Source of the DNA: Porphyra umbilicalis
Taxonomy: Eukaryota > Rhodophyta > Bangiophyceae > Bangiales > Bangiaceae
Length of the DNA: 47,746 nt
Assembly: GCA_002049455.2 (NCBI GenBank)
Contig: KV919209.1
Coordinates: 1 to 47,746, forward strand
Reading direction: 5' to 3'
Part shown: positions 30,700 through 40,952 of the stretch, piece after piece
Layout: every line of letters begins with the position of its first letter
How positions within the stretch are numbered: the stretch's first letter is position 1
Notes under the pieces: generated by a model
Told to the model about the DNA's origin: nothing
What the model saw: only the letters and a program-made list of their open reading frames with translations
Database searches by the model: none
Made by a program: the position numbers and the translations under genes

Positions 30700-32770
30700 G
30701 CCAAACCAAGGGAGTGGGTAGTGTTGGCGGTGCGCGATCGTGTGCGTCGCGAACGCGTGGGTGGGGACAGCGATGGCGGCGGCCGCCGGGATGGCGACAG
30801 TGGTGGTGACCGCAGTGGCGACCGGCGATATGATGATTCTGAGCAGCGGCCGGTCTGGGCGCGGCGCCCTTATTTTGTCCCCCCACCCCCCCCTCAATGT
30901 CCCTGTGGTACGGGGGTGCCTCAGATAGCTGGGGAGTGAGGCAGCCGCGCGACATAAGCGATTGAGCGTCCCTCACAGCGCCTTCAGGAGGGGTCGGTGC
31001 TCCCGACCCCCTCTATTGAGGCTCCCTGTGGAGTTCAAGCGGCTGACCAGTCGACCGTCCACGGCCTACGAAGCTGGGCCGTCCACCTCCACACATGCCT
31101 GAACCTCGCGCAGGGCCCGACTCTACGGACAGCAGGTCAGTCCACGGCTCGGAGACCCTCCTTTTTAGCGGCAGGTGAGCCAGACACTCGGCGGCGGCGA
31201 AGCTCCCATGACTCACGGTGGGCCTGTGCCCGGCCCAGAGCAGCTCCGCGTCTCGTGACCCACCAGTGCTGACCCAGGGTCCCGCGCCCCCTGGCCGAGT
31301 CGGTCAAAATTCGTCCCGTCTAGTGCTGGGATCGGTCGTAGCTCGCCGCATGCCACGTCGAGGAAGCGGTCTGTTGGGGCACGTAGAGCCACACATTCTG
31401 TCTTGACAGGTCAGCCATGTAGACAGCACCGTAGCCTCCAGTCGGGCCTGGCGCAGCGTGTCGAAAGCGCGTCGGCTGTCTTTGCCAGCCCCGTGGTCTT
31501 CCCCGAGGCTGTCGACAGCCATGTTCGATGCGGCTGGTGAGGGGCCGCGTGGACGTTCCCACCGCGCTGAACCGTGGAAGCTCCTCCCTACCCCCCCGCT
31601 CACGGGTCAATCCAGCCACGCAGCCATTGACAGGGTCGGGCAAGCGCTAGTCCCTCGGATCGGCGTCTACCTACCGCGCTGTTCCACGAAGATTTTTGCA
31701 CAGGGGTTCGCACTGCCTGTCTGGGCTGACCGGAGTGAACCTCGTGGAAGAGTGGTACTTGACGGCCTCGTCTGGGTCAAGCGTCTGGGATCAAGCCCAT
31801 GCGACGTGGCAGTGCTTTTTATTGGTTTGAAACGACCCCCAGCAGCCAGATTGCTTGCATTTGACCTCACATTCGCCAATATGGGCTCGCCCTAGTGTTC
31901 GCATCGTACGAACCCGGGAGAATAGAGGCCGTTTTTGGGTGAGGGTTCGCACGATGCGAACGAGTGTGCGAACCACGCCTGAGTTATCCGGTTGTAATTA
32001 CATTCTTGTTTTTAACACGTTCCGTGGGTCTCGCACCGTTTGTGAAGCCGGAACGAACGCCGACATTGCTAGGTTGTACGTATATCTGCCACGTGGACAA
32101 CGTGGCACGAATATCGGCTACGTGTGTGAACTGGCGACATTGCTGGTTGTGCTCTAAACCACGTTACTCCGAATCGCGCATTCCGGGAGAAATCGAGTGC
32201 GGATCACTGCAGGTCGCTCTGCAAGGTGGCCTCAATGGCCCCGTAGGGACTGATTTTATCACCCAGAAGCATGCAGACTGTCGCTACCGCCGTGCTTTCC
32301 GAAGAGGCTATGGCGGCCCTGGCATCGATGAGGTGCTATAGGAAGCTTATGGCACTTCCTTAAAAAATGGACATGCTGCTGATCGCGAAGCATCCTTCAC
32401 ACATCGTGCTGTAAGTAGGCGCTGTCGATATGTGGCCAATAGGTGAGCTGTATTCGTGCCCCGGTGAAACCGGTGAGAGTCTCACGACCCGTATTCAGAG
32501 TTCTCTGGCCTCAGAGCACTTCGTCTCTCTTCGACTACCCATGCAAGGAACAAGCCCACCAAGGGGGAGATCATTCGCACAATCTCATGAATCGGCACCG
32601 CGTCGGACTTGGGCTTGCCTTCCGCATCCGCCACCACTGCTCCCTCCGTGGAGGCAGAATCGGACGCACCTCGTCCTTCCATATTCTCCGCAGGCCTCGC
32701 AGTGCTGGCTGTGCGAGCGTCGATCTTCGGCGCCGGTGCGCGTGGCGGCGCTGTGTTAGATCTCCTGCCA
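30700..32770. other. About 2 kb without recognised gene
   Basis: 30.7-31.0 kb is the upstream region of the PIF transposase. Beyond it, frames of 60-145 codons on both strands show no domain. It contains a hairpin at 31897-31961 and CACGTGG/CCACGTTG-type words around 32.09 kb. Confidence 0.35.
31897..31961. repeat. 19-bp inverted repeat, 27-nt spacer
   Basis: 31897-31915 (GTTCGCATCGTACGAACCC) pairs with 31943-31961 with one mismatch. Each arm is itself a partial palindrome. Confidence 0.75.
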
Positions 32771-33010
32771 GTGCCGTGGCGCGTCGTGTCCTTTTTGCGG
32801 CGGGGGTGCGCGTGGTGCCGCTGTCGTCGTGCTCGTGTCGGTGCCCTGGCGCGTCGCGTCGTTTTGGCGGCGGGGGCGCGCGTGGTGCCGCTGTCGTCGT
32901 GCCCGTGTCGGTGCCCTGGTGCGTCGTCGTGCTCGTGTCGGTTCCCTGGTGCGTCGCGTCGTTTTGGCGGCGGGGGTGCGCGTGGTGCCGCTGTCGTCGT
33001 GCTCGTGTCG
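32771..33010. repeat. 70-bp minisatellite, 3.4 units
   Basis: Units start GTGCC-x-TGGCGCGTCG at 32771, 32841, 32911 and 32941. The third is shortened to 30 bp by loss of the GTTTTGGCGGCGGGGG part. It ends about 70 bp before the transposase ATG. The unit is not a multiple of three. Confidence 0.85.
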
Positions 33011-33081
33011 GTGCGCTGAGGCGACGCGACGCCTCCTTTGTTCGGCGGCCGCAGACGGGCGGGCAGAGGCGCTTCATTGTC

Positions 33082-34116
33082 ATGTACTCCGAGGACCTCC
33101 GCGCGTCCGCGCTGTCCATGCTCTCCAATGGCGTGGAACGCCAAAAGGTGCACGAGAGTATCGGAGTGAAGCGGACGCAGCTAAAGCGGTGGGAGGGCTA
33201 CTACGCGCAGCATGGATCGGTGTGGCGGAACCCGGAGCAGAAGAACAAGCACGGCGACGCCTGCGAGTACGATTTGCAGCTCATGAACGCATTGGTCACT
33301 CTTGTGCGCAACCATCCTCGGGCTCTGCTTCGTGAGCATGCGCACATGCTCAAACTGATGAGCCAAGATCATGCGGGCGACATGACGGAGCTGCGGTTTT
33401 CTAAGAGCACGGTCGATCGCCACTTGCGTCGTCTAGGCTTCACGCGTAAAAAGATTTTGCGCTTGATTCGCGAGTCCACGGAGGAGCGTCGCCGGCAGCA
33501 CGCTGTCGTACGGCAGCGCATTCCCCGCCGCTGTATCGTGTCTGTGGACGAAACACACACGGACGGGTCGGATGTGTTCCGTCTGTACGGTCGCAATTTA
33601 AGTCAAGAGCGCTCCCACCTTCGTGACCGCGACCCGCGGTCTGTGCCTCGCACGAGCACCACCATGGCGGTCTCCAGCGACGGGCGCGTCCTTGGCTTCA
33701 TGTCCGTCATTGTGCGCCAAAAGGCGTTGACGGGGGCCGACTGGCGGCTTTTTCTCCAGCACCTCTTCCCCAAGCTTGGTGTTTACATGCCTGGGGCGCC
33801 ATGGCACTTGCAACCCGACAACTGTGTCGTCATGTTTGATAACGCTCCCATCCACGACGCCGACGGGGATGCGTTCATGACCGCCAACGGCGTCACCTTC
33901 CTCCGTCTTCCTCCGTACAGCCCCGACATGCAGCCCATAGAAGGTGTGTTCAATGACTTGAAGGTCATCATCCGGAACCTGGTCTACAATGAACAGGACT
34001 TGGTGGACGACCCCCATCTGTTGCAGGCGATGGCGGCCAGCTTTTTGAGGCAGCGACACATCATCGGTCAATTTGATCGTGTTGATCGGGTGTTAGCTGC
34101 TGTCCGCGCACAATGA
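33082..34116 (+). CDS. Intact Tc1/mariner-IS630-type DDE transposase
   Basis: The ATG at 33082 gives 344 residues (MYSEDLRASALSMLSNGVER), a normal length for the family. The frame is open further upstream, but that part is the minisatellite, so I start here. There is an N-terminal helix-turn-helix (HESIGVKRTQLKRW) and a second, winged one (FSKSTVDRHLRRLGFTRKK). The catalytic residues are Asp156 in VSVDETHTDG, Asp253 in VVMFDNAPIHDADG and Glu287 in PPYSPDMQPIEGVFNDL, with 33 residues between the last two. No stop or frameshift is present, in contrast to the other transposases here. The enzyme would cut and paste DNA at TA sites. Terminal inverted repeats were not found by eye. Confidence 0.9.
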   Translation: MYSEDLRASALSMLSNGVERQKVHESIGVKRTQLKRWEGYYAQHGSVWRNPEQKNKHGDACEYDLQLMNALVTLVRNHPRALLREHAHMLKLMSQDHAGDMTELRFSKSTVDRHLRRLGFTRKKILRLIRESTEERRRQHAVVRQRIPRRCIVSVDETHTDGSDVFRLYGRNLSQERSHLRDRDPRSVPRTSTTMAVSSDGRVLGFMSVIVRQKALTGADWRLFLQHLFPKLGVYMPGAPWHLQPDNCVVMFDNAPIHDADGDAFMTANGVTFLRLPPYSPDMQPIEGVFNDLKVIIRNLVYNEQDLVDDPHLLQAMAASFLRQRHIIGQFDRVDRVLAAVRAQ

Positions 34117-34429
34117 CAATGACAATGACTGCACATCATTCACACTGGTCCTCGTTTCCATGCCTCTAGGCAGCGCTCCCGACGTACAGTCCACCACCCC
34201 CTCCACGGCGCAGCGAGTGCACAGCCCGAGGTCGCAGGGGGAAGTGCCGCAGCGGGGCAAGGGGAAGCGCCCGCAGCCCCTCCACAGCAGAGCCGACTCA
34301 GCAACACGGCGTCGCCGACCGTTGGGGCGGCGTCGCGAGCAGCGCCGGCAGCGGTGGACACGGGCACCGCCGTGGCCGCCGCCGCCGGCACAGAGGCCTG
34401 AACTGCGCCGCGCCCGCGTTACGGTTGGA
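34117..34429. other. 3' flank of the transposase
   Basis: It starts with three tandem ATGACA-like words and then GC-rich sequence with no recognised gene. No clear inverted repeat matches the upstream side. Confidence 0.3.
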
Positions 34430-35689
34430 CTACCCCGCCACGGGCGAGCGCCCACCGTTGGCGGGGTGGCTGCCACCCTCCACCACCGCGCGCCGGCCGG
34501 CCGGCGCGCCGTCGACGTGGCGCCGCTTGGCCGCCGGCGCGTCGGTGGGGCGTGGCGACCACAGCCGTGCCGGCCGGGCCATTGGCGCACGACCATCGCC
34601 GCCGCCGCCGCCGCCGCCGCCGCCGGGAGAGCGGGGCGTCAGCGGCGGCAGCGTCACGGAACGGCCTCCCGTTCGTGCCGGTGACAAGGAAGGGTAGGGC
34701 CCGAAGCCACGGCCGCCCGTCGCCGCAGCCGCCGAGGAAAGGGGCGGGAATGGCGACAGCAGCGGGTGTCGGCCAAGAACGTCGACGCTGCAGGGCGGCG
34801 GCTGAGCGCGCCCGGCGGGCGGTAGGCGGGGGGACGGTGGCGGCAGGCCGCCGGCCGTTCTCCCCGCCGCGGTGGCGTCTGGGGCAGCGGCAGGGGCGGG
34901 GCGTGCCGCACGGGGGGTACCGCCGCCGTCGCCGCCGCCACCGCGGGCGCCGCCGCTGGCCGGTGACTGCGCCACGGCGGCGGAGGCACCGCGATCGTGC
35001 GGCGACGCGCCGCCGCCGCCGCGGCCCGGCGACAGCGGCCACGGGGCGGGAAAGGGCCCCTCCCGCCCGCCGTGCCACGGCGGCGGCGGCGGCCCGCCGT
35101 CGCCTCCGCCGCCACGGCGTGGCGACGGAGGCGGGGGGTGGCCCCCCCGGTGCCAGTCGGCCGCCGCCGCAGCAGCCGTACTTCGACCCCGTTCGACGCC
35201 CAGGCGGTGCTCTTGCGCTCCACCCGACGGGGCCGCCGGGGGGTCAGCCTGCTCTGCTGCCGACGGGGCCCCCGCTGCGGACGTGGTGCACGCCGTCGTG
35301 GCGTAGGGCGGCGGTGGCGGCGGGGGGAGTGGCGGCGGGCTCGCCGCCCGCCCAACGTCGCGCGACGACGGGACGGCCGCTGGTGCCGCCGTTGGGCGGT
35401 GGGGGCGCGCCACCGCGGCCGCCGCCGCATCGCCGTCTGGGGTGTCGGCGGGGGCCGGCGCCGCCGCGCCGGCGCATGCGCGCCCGCCGTCCGCTCGGCA
35501 GCGGGAGGCGGCTGTGCGGCTCCGCGCCGACGCATGCGAGTCGGCGGTGCGGGCGCCAGCGAGGGGGACGCCATCCCCTGTGACAGGAGCGCCGTTGACC
35601 GGGACAGTGCGGAGGGCGCGGACGCGTGGGGCCCCCAGGGGGGACCCCCACCCTCCGCCGCCGCGCGCCGCTCGTCGTGCTCGAGCCAC
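34430..35689 (-). CDS. Unrecognised Pro/Gly/Ser-rich protein, 3' part
   Basis: The minus-strand frame is open for about 419 codons and has no ATG near its 5' limit, so it probably begins in an upstream exon. The C-terminal part reads like real low-complexity protein: SPFPPLSSAAAATGGRGFGP, then RSVTLPPLTPRSP and a basic cluster AAKRRHVDG that could be a nuclear signal. There is no known domain. The plus strand is also open here, so the call is weak. Confidence 0.3.
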   Translation of the reverse strand: MARARRAARGGGGWGSPLGAPRVRALRTVPVNGAPVTGDGVPLAGARTADSHASARSRTAASRCRADGGRACAGAAAPAPADTPDGDAAAAAVARPHRPTAAPAAVPSSRDVGRAASPPPLPPPPPPPYATTACTTSAAGAPSAAEQADPPAAPSGGAQEHRLGVERGRSTAAAAAADWHRGGHPPPPSPRRGGGGDGGPPPPPWHGGREGPFPAPWPLSPGRGGGGASPHDRGASAAVAQSPASGGARGGGGDGGGTPRAARPAPAAAPDATAAGRTAGGLPPPSPRLPPAGRAQPPPCSVDVLGRHPLLSPFPPLSSAAAATGGRGFGPYPSLSPARTGGRSVTLPPLTPRSPGGGGGGGGGDGRAPMARPARLWSPRPTDAPAAKRRHVDGAPAGRRAVVEGGSHPANGGRSPVAG

Positions 35690-35984
35690 GGCGACCGAGC
35701 CGCAGCGGTGATGTCACGGTCTGGCGCGTTGTCGCTGCCACCGACGCGCTCCAGGCCGGCCGGTTGAGTCCCGGTCCACGCGGGCGGGCGGGGGCCCCGG
35801 TGGTCTGGATCCGGACCACCCCTCCCGCCGTGTGGGCCTGCCACCGCCATTGTCACCATCTTCACGACGGCTGCCACGGCCGTGGCTGTCGCCGCGCCCT
35901 CCGCCACTGCCATTGTCACGAACGTCACGACGTCCGCCGCCACCATGGCTGCCATTGTCACAAACGCCAGGACGGCCGCCGCCG

Positions 35985-36765
35985 CCGCCACGGCTGCCGC
36001 CGCCATCTCGGCTGCCGCCTCCCCCCCCGCACCGCCACTGGCACCAGCGTCACGACGGCCGCCACGGCCATGGTCACCGCCGCGCCCTCCGCCACCCCCA
36101 TTGGCACACATGTCACGACGGACGCCGCCGCTATGGCTGCCGCCGCTATCTCGGCTGCCGCCTCCCCCCCCGCACCGCCACTGGCACCAGCGTCACGACG
36201 GCCGCCACGGCCATGGTCACCGCCGCGCCCTCCGCCACCGCCTTTGGCGCACATGTCACGACGGTCGCCGCCGCTATGGCTGCCGCCGCCATCTCGGCTG
36301 CCGCCTCCCCCCCCGCACCGCCACTGGCACCAGCGTCACGACGGCCGCCACGGCCATGGTCACAGCCGCGCCCTCCGCCACCCCCATTGGCACACATGTC
36401 ACGACGGACGCCGCCGCTATGGCTGCCGCCGCCATCTCGGCTGCCGCCACCCCCCCCGCACCGCCACTGGCACCAGCGTCACGACGGCCGCCACGGCCAT
36501 GGTCACCGCCGCGCCCTCCGCCACCCCCATTGGCACACATGTCACGACGGACGCCGCCGCTATGGCTGCCGCCGCCATCTCGGCTGCCGCCTCCCCCCCC
36601 GCACCGCCACTGGCACCAGCGTCACGACGGCCGCCACGGCCATGGTCACCGCCGCGCCCTCCGCCACCCCCATTGGCACACATGTCACGACGGACGCCGC
36701 CGCTATGGCTGCCGCCGCCATCTCGGCTGCCGCAACCCCCCCCGCACCGCCACTGGCACGCCATA
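35985..36765. repeat. 143-bp tandem array, about 5.4 units
   Basis: TTGG-x-GCACATGTCACGACGG recurs at 36101, 36244, 36387, 36530 and 36673, exactly 143 bp apart. Units are about 95% identical. Upstream (35845-35985) shorter GCCATTGTCAC-containing words suggest an older, decayed part. Because 143 is not a multiple of three, each frame cycles through the same peptide, and long frames are open on both strands. Confidence 0.95.
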
Positions 36766-37310
36766 AACGCCAGTGCCGCCACGCCAAAGGGGTGGAGACA
36801 GGATGATGCCGCCATTCGTGACCGGGGACAGGATGGATCGTCGCGTCACTGTCGATCAGGACCGGATTGGAGTGTTGATGTCAGTTCTCGGTGGCCGTCT
36901 TCGACACGCAGCACGCAGTTGGGGCGGCTCCGACCTGATGTGGATAAGCAATTGTGCTTGTAATTTTCATTCGGTTTTGATAGCGAAGGCATTCTCGTCC
37001 CATGCCAGTCACGATGGGTGGACGGCTGCGGGGACTTTCGATGAGCAGTGCTTCAGTAACACAATGGGGAAGGCCCTTTGCGGTGCAATTGGTAGGAGAG
37101 TATTGTGGCACCTCCTGGCCACCTCGCATCGTCTCGCGGGGGGGAAGTGCCTCTCTCCAGGACAACCGGCAGCGCTGCTGCCCCAGGTGCCGTGTCCTCG
37201 TCAGTGGCGCATGGCATTGCTCGTTTTCGAAGGCGCGTCTCTTTTCATCCACTGGACGCCTTCTCCGCCCCCATTTGTTTCTTGTTCTTTTTTTTGCCGC
37301 CCAACAGGTC
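36766..37310. other. Upstream region of the E(z) gene
   Basis: Non-coding as far as seen. Just before the ATG is a T-run followed by GCCGCCCAACAG|GTC, which could be a 3' splice site of a leader intron. The coding frame is open back to 37002, but that part is not conserved-looking. Confidence 0.35.
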
Positions 37311-40300
37311 ATGGCGGACCATCCTCCACGTCTACTGCCCTCCGACATGTGGGTTGACTCGTCGTCCGATGGCGGCCGGTCATCCGTAGACGCTGCAGGA
37401 GAAGCACTGGACGCCGCGCGGGCGCGCGCCGGTGGCCGATTTGCGGTCGCGCGGGTGGTGCCGCGTATCGTGCGGAGGACGTTTCGGTGCGCGCGTCGCC
37501 GTCGTCGAGCGGCGGCAGCAGCCGTCCTGAGTGCCAACCGGGAGGCGGTACGGCGTGATCAGCAGGACGCTGAGCTTTGGACTCGCTTCCACGGAGCTGT
37601 TGCCCCAGTCGAGGGCGCCCACGACCCTCAGAACGCCGCTGTGCTGGTCGAGTGCGGCAACGCCGTACCCCGCCGCCCGTCTCCTAAGAAACCAAGTCTG
37701 TCGGAGTTCTCCTCGTCGCTCGGGGCTCTCGCAGCGGGGGCAGGTGCCGCTGGCGCACGTGCCACATCCAGAGAAGCCGCCGAAGCCGTCTTAAATGCTA
37801 CCATGCAGCCAACTATGCTTCCCGCCGTACGGCCGCCTCCCCGCATGACTACGTACGTGCCCATTCGGCAGTCGTGGCGGCGCGTGGAAGCCCCTCTCAC
37901 CGGCTTTTACGTCCCCTACATGGGTACCTCGCCGTACTCGATGGGTGTCACGGCGCGATTGATTGATGAGAACAAGGACGCGTCGGCTGTTAGCTCCGAC
38001 GGCAGTGACGCGTCCGGCGACGAAGCGAGTCGAGGCAAGAGCGTGTACTACTCCCTCGCTGCCCGCACGCAGAGGTCCATGGACCGCGAGGCTCTGTCCG
38101 CTGTTGTGGCGCATCTGGGTGCCGACGCCGCCGTGCTCCGCGTCTTGCGGCGTGTTCTCCGCGTGCGTCGTTCTGTCGTCCGTCGCATGCTGAAACAGCT
38201 CGAAACCCGCCCGGCCGCTGCCAACGCCGTGCGAGCGTCACTCGCGAAGTCGGCGGCCCGACGGTTTGCTTTCGACCGACTGACTGGCGGCGCCAACCTC
38301 GCGGCCGTGCTGGCGGGCGGCGCCATTGCAGAGGTACCGGAATCCCCGTCTGCCCTTCCAGGCTCAACAGGGCCTTGCACTCCCGCCCACCGTCGCCCGC
38401 ATACGACGGCGTGTTCCGGTGCCTGCCACCGTGCAGCTGGCCCGCGCCTGCGTGACGGCGTCGCGGCTGCGCGCCGTGTGAGAACAGCTCTACGTGTGCG
38501 TGGGGGAGATGCGCTACCCGCCGTCTCGGCGCTCTTTGGCACTCTTCTCGGTTGTCGCCCCGCGGTTCGCGCTGGTGCAGTTGTTCTGCCCAATGCCGGC
38601 GCCGGAGCGTTTCCGCCGCCGGCAGACTCACCGGTCCCTCAACGGGATGCTCTTTTGCGCCATTTCTGCCGCCTGTGCTTCGTGTATTGCTGTCGCATTC
38701 ACGGTGCGCTGACGCGCGACGGGCTCGTCGGCTCTCTCCCGGTCACACCCGTCATGTCGCCGTCTGACCCGCGCCGCTTGGCGACGGAGCAAGAAGGCGG
38801 CGCGTGCGGCCGAGATCTGCACGGCGCGTTAACTCCTGGCGGCGCCGGTGTCGGACATCCACGCACGTCTGGCGGTGTTATTGCGGGCGGGGCGCCGTCC
38901 ATTGTCGCGGATGGCGCGCGGTCCGACACAGGCGGCCGCGCTCGCCGCTCCGAAGCGGTGGACGCCGATGGTGCCGCTGTGGGCGGAGTTTCAAGCACAG
39001 GTCAGGCGCGGCGCGCCCGCGCCATGCATGAAGCAATTGCTCTTGCGGCTGGACCCTGTAGCGACTGCCGCCTCGATCGCCGCAGCCGTGCGGCGGTTTT
39101 CGTGCGCGGGTGCCGCACGGAGGTTTGGTCCGTCGACGACATCGAGCTGCTGCGCGCTGCAGTTCGCATTGTTGGGCGGTTCGACACATGTCGAATGGCG
39201 CGCTTTGTGCCCAACACGACATGCTTCCGTATCGCTGAGTACTTGGTCGGCTGGGGCTGGCCGGACGCTTGGCCTGGGGATCCCCCGACGCCGCAACCGC
39301 CAGAACGAGATGCTCCTATCTCACAACCGCCTGAGCTCTCCCTCACGAACAGCAGCCAGGAGTCGGTCGTGAAGAAGGCGCCCCCCTTTGTGGCGTGCGG
39401 CCATCTCGGCGCGTGCACGCGGTCCAATTGCCGATGCGTCCAGGCGGACGTGGCGTGCGAGAAGCAGTGCGGGTGCGGCCGTACTCGGTGGGCGTCGAGC
39501 GCACCTGTGGTGCTTGCTCTCGACAACCCGGCCGTTTTGTCGATCCTGGCCGAGGGCTGCAGGCCCACCGACGGCTCCCTCTTCTGCAATCGGCGCATAT
39601 CGTGCTCCTGCCTCCCACCGTCGCGCTGTGCGACGGACTCGTGCCCTTGTTTTGCCGCTGACCGTGAGTGCGATCCTGACACATGCATGATGTGCAGTGC
39701 GCACCTGCACCCGGCTTCAGGCGTTGACGGGGTGACGACGGGCTTCCTCTCGGCTGAATCGGTCGTCGCGCGCACCACTGCGGCCGCGACTGGAGCGTAC
39801 TGGCGCTTGGTGCGGCCGCCCCACCGAAGCGCTCCTGGCATCGTGTCTCAGCGTGTGGACAGCGCACCCATCGACACTCCCCAGCGGTTTCTCACTCGGC
39901 GTTGCCGCAACGTGCAAGTACAGGTTGGCGCCCGAGTTCGCCTCGTGCTTGGCGTCTCGCGCGCTCACGGGCTTGGCGCCCTCGTCGCTGAAGCGGCGGG
40001 AGCCGGTGACTTTGTGACGGAGTATGTGGGGGAGCTTGTCCCACCGGCTGAAGGCCACCTACGTGGGCGTCTGTACGACGCTCTGGGGGTGAGTTACCTT
40101 GCCACGGCGTCGCAGTCGACCATTGTCGACGCGACCCGCGTTGGCAGCCGGGCCAAGTTCATCAACCACAGCTCCGACTTGCCCAACCTGCAGATGAAGC
40201 TGCTCAGCATCGGCGGGACCATTCGCGTTGCTCTCTTTGCCTCGAGGGACCTAGTCGTCGGGGAGGAGGTCTTTTTCGACTACGGCTACGCCCTTGACAC

Positions 40301-40334
40301 ATGGGAGGCCGCGGGCGTAGGCGAGAGCGTGTGA
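37311..40334 (+). CDS. Enhancer-of-zeste H3K27 methyltransferase (PRC2 catalytic subunit)
   Basis: The ATG at 37311 gives 1007 residues (MADHPPRLLPSDMWVDSSSD). Domains in order: basic N-terminal region; a Cys motif HFCRLCFVYCCRIHG at about residue 451, the E(z) equivalent of FCRRCF; a SANT domain at about 604-643 (VWSVDDIELLRAAVRIVGRF, then FVPNTTCFRIAEYLVGWG); a CXC domain at about 695-796 (CGHLGACTRSNCRC, CEKQCGC, CSCLPPSRCATDSCPCFAA, ECDPDTCMMC); and SET at about 877-993 (SRAHGLGALVAE, DFVTEYVGELV, SRAKFINHSSD, EEVFFDYGYA). All SET landmarks for cofactor binding and the catalytic Tyr region are present. The CXC domain has about 40 extra residues between its two Cys clusters. E(z) methylates histone H3 lysine 27 in complex with ESC/EED and SU(Z)12 homologues. 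It is a single uninterrupted exon and faces the TPR gene tail to tail. Confidence 0.93.
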   Translation: MADHPPRLLPSDMWVDSSSDGGRSSVDAAGEALDAARARAGGRFAVARVVPRIVRRTFRCARRRRRAAAAAVLSANREAVRRDQQDAELWTRFHGAVAPVEGAHDPQNAAVLVECGNAVPRRPSPKKPSLSEFSSSLGALAAGAGAAGARATSREAAEAVLNATMQPTMLPAVRPPPRMTTYVPIRQSWRRVEAPLTGFYVPYMGTSPYSMGVTARLIDENKDASAVSSDGSDASGDEASRGKSVYYSLAARTQRSMDREALSAVVAHLGADAAVLRVLRRVLRVRRSVVRRMLKQLETRPAAANAVRASLAKSAARRFAFDRLTGGANLAAVLAGGAIAEVPESPSALPGSTGPCTPAHRRPHTTACSGACHRAAGPRLRDGVAAARRVRTALRVRGGDALPAVSALFGTLLGCRPAVRAGAVVLPNAGAGAFPPPADSPVPQRDALLRHFCRLCFVYCCRIHGALTRDGLVGSLPVTPVMSPSDPRRLATEQEGGACGRDLHGALTPGGAGVGHPRTSGGVIAGGAPSIVADGARSDTGGRARRSEAVDADGAAVGGVSSTGQARRARAMHEAIALAAGPCSDCRLDRRSRAAVFVRGCRTEVWSVDDIELLRAAVRIVGRFDTCRMARFVPNTTCFRIAEYLVGWGWPDAWPGDPPTPQPPERDAPISQPPELSLTNSSQESVVKKAPPFVACGHLGACTRSNCRCVQADVACEKQCGCGRTRWASSAPVVLALDNPAVLSILAEGCRPTDGSLFCNRRISCSCLPPSRCATDSCPCFAADRECDPDTCMMCSAHLHPASGVDGVTTGFLSAESVVARTTAAATGAYWRLVRPPHRSAPGIVSQRVDSAPIDTPQRFLTRRCRNVQVQVGARVRLVLGVSRAHGLGALVAEAAGAGDFVTEYVGELVPPAEGHLRGRLYDALGVSYLATASQSTIVDATRVGSRAKFINHSSDLPNLQMKLLSIGGTIRVALFASRDLVVGEEVFFDYGYALDTWEAAGVGESV

Positions 40335-40952
40335 CAGACGGGCATCCTCAGTCTTGTCGGCACGCTACAGCTCGACCTCATGTCAGGTGTGGTGGTGCGG
40401 GCGGTGGGGGAGGTGCTGGCGGACGAACAGGGGGGGGTAAAAGATGGGGGCGCCGCCGCTCTGGAGGGGACCGTGTTGCCGCCGCCAAGACCTTTACCGC
40501 GTCTATATTGGGTCCGGGAGTTGCTCGCCTCGTGCTAGCTCGTGGGGGTGAGGGGGGGGGGGCATGGCGGTAGTGGCAGTGGGGGCCCGCGTCAGGTGCA
40601 AACGCGCCCCCGTTGGACCACCACTTAGCTGGCGCTGGCCTGCTGCTGCCGCACTCGTCACAGGATGCCGGGCCCCTGGCGCACGGCCCGTTGTCGTGCT
40701 TCTTCTGTCCTGAGTGCCGCCGCAGGCGGCTGCAGGGGCATCTTTGTCGCGCACCCCTGCGCCACCAACATGAACTCGCCCCGCCCTGTCTGCGACTGGA
40801 CTGTTGGCAGGACCGTTGGCAGCCGCTGAATCGCGGCTGTCACGGGAGTCACGGGTGCCACCGAGTCGACGCCATCCTCCACCGCTTGGCGTCCATCCCC
40901 ACGCACGGCCACATCACCGATGGCCGCGGCTTGGCCACTGCGTGCGCGTAAA
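40335..40952. other. Convergent intergenic region (E(z)/TPR gene)
   Basis: About 620 bp with a GGGGGGGT-rich segment. No gene or clear poly(A) signal stood out. A minus frame of the TPR gene stays open through here to 40849 in one reading. Confidence 0.35.

Noticed and set aside
32771..33010. CRISPR-like array
   Set aside because: The units are directly abutting with no unique spacers, in a eukaryotic context. It is a minisatellite.
32443..33081. N-terminal extension of the mariner-type transposase
   Set aside because: It is made of the 70-bp minisatellite, whose period is not a multiple of three. The ATG at 33082 gives the family's normal length.
35958..36815. Several 80-440-codon ORFs in the 143-bp array
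   Set aside because: All are frame-cycling readings of the same minisatellite and show no domain.
37002..37310. N-terminal extension of E(z) upstream of the ATG at 37311
   Set aside because: Its composition is unlike the rest, it contains a T-run and a splice-acceptor-like CAACAG, and E(z) needs no such extension.
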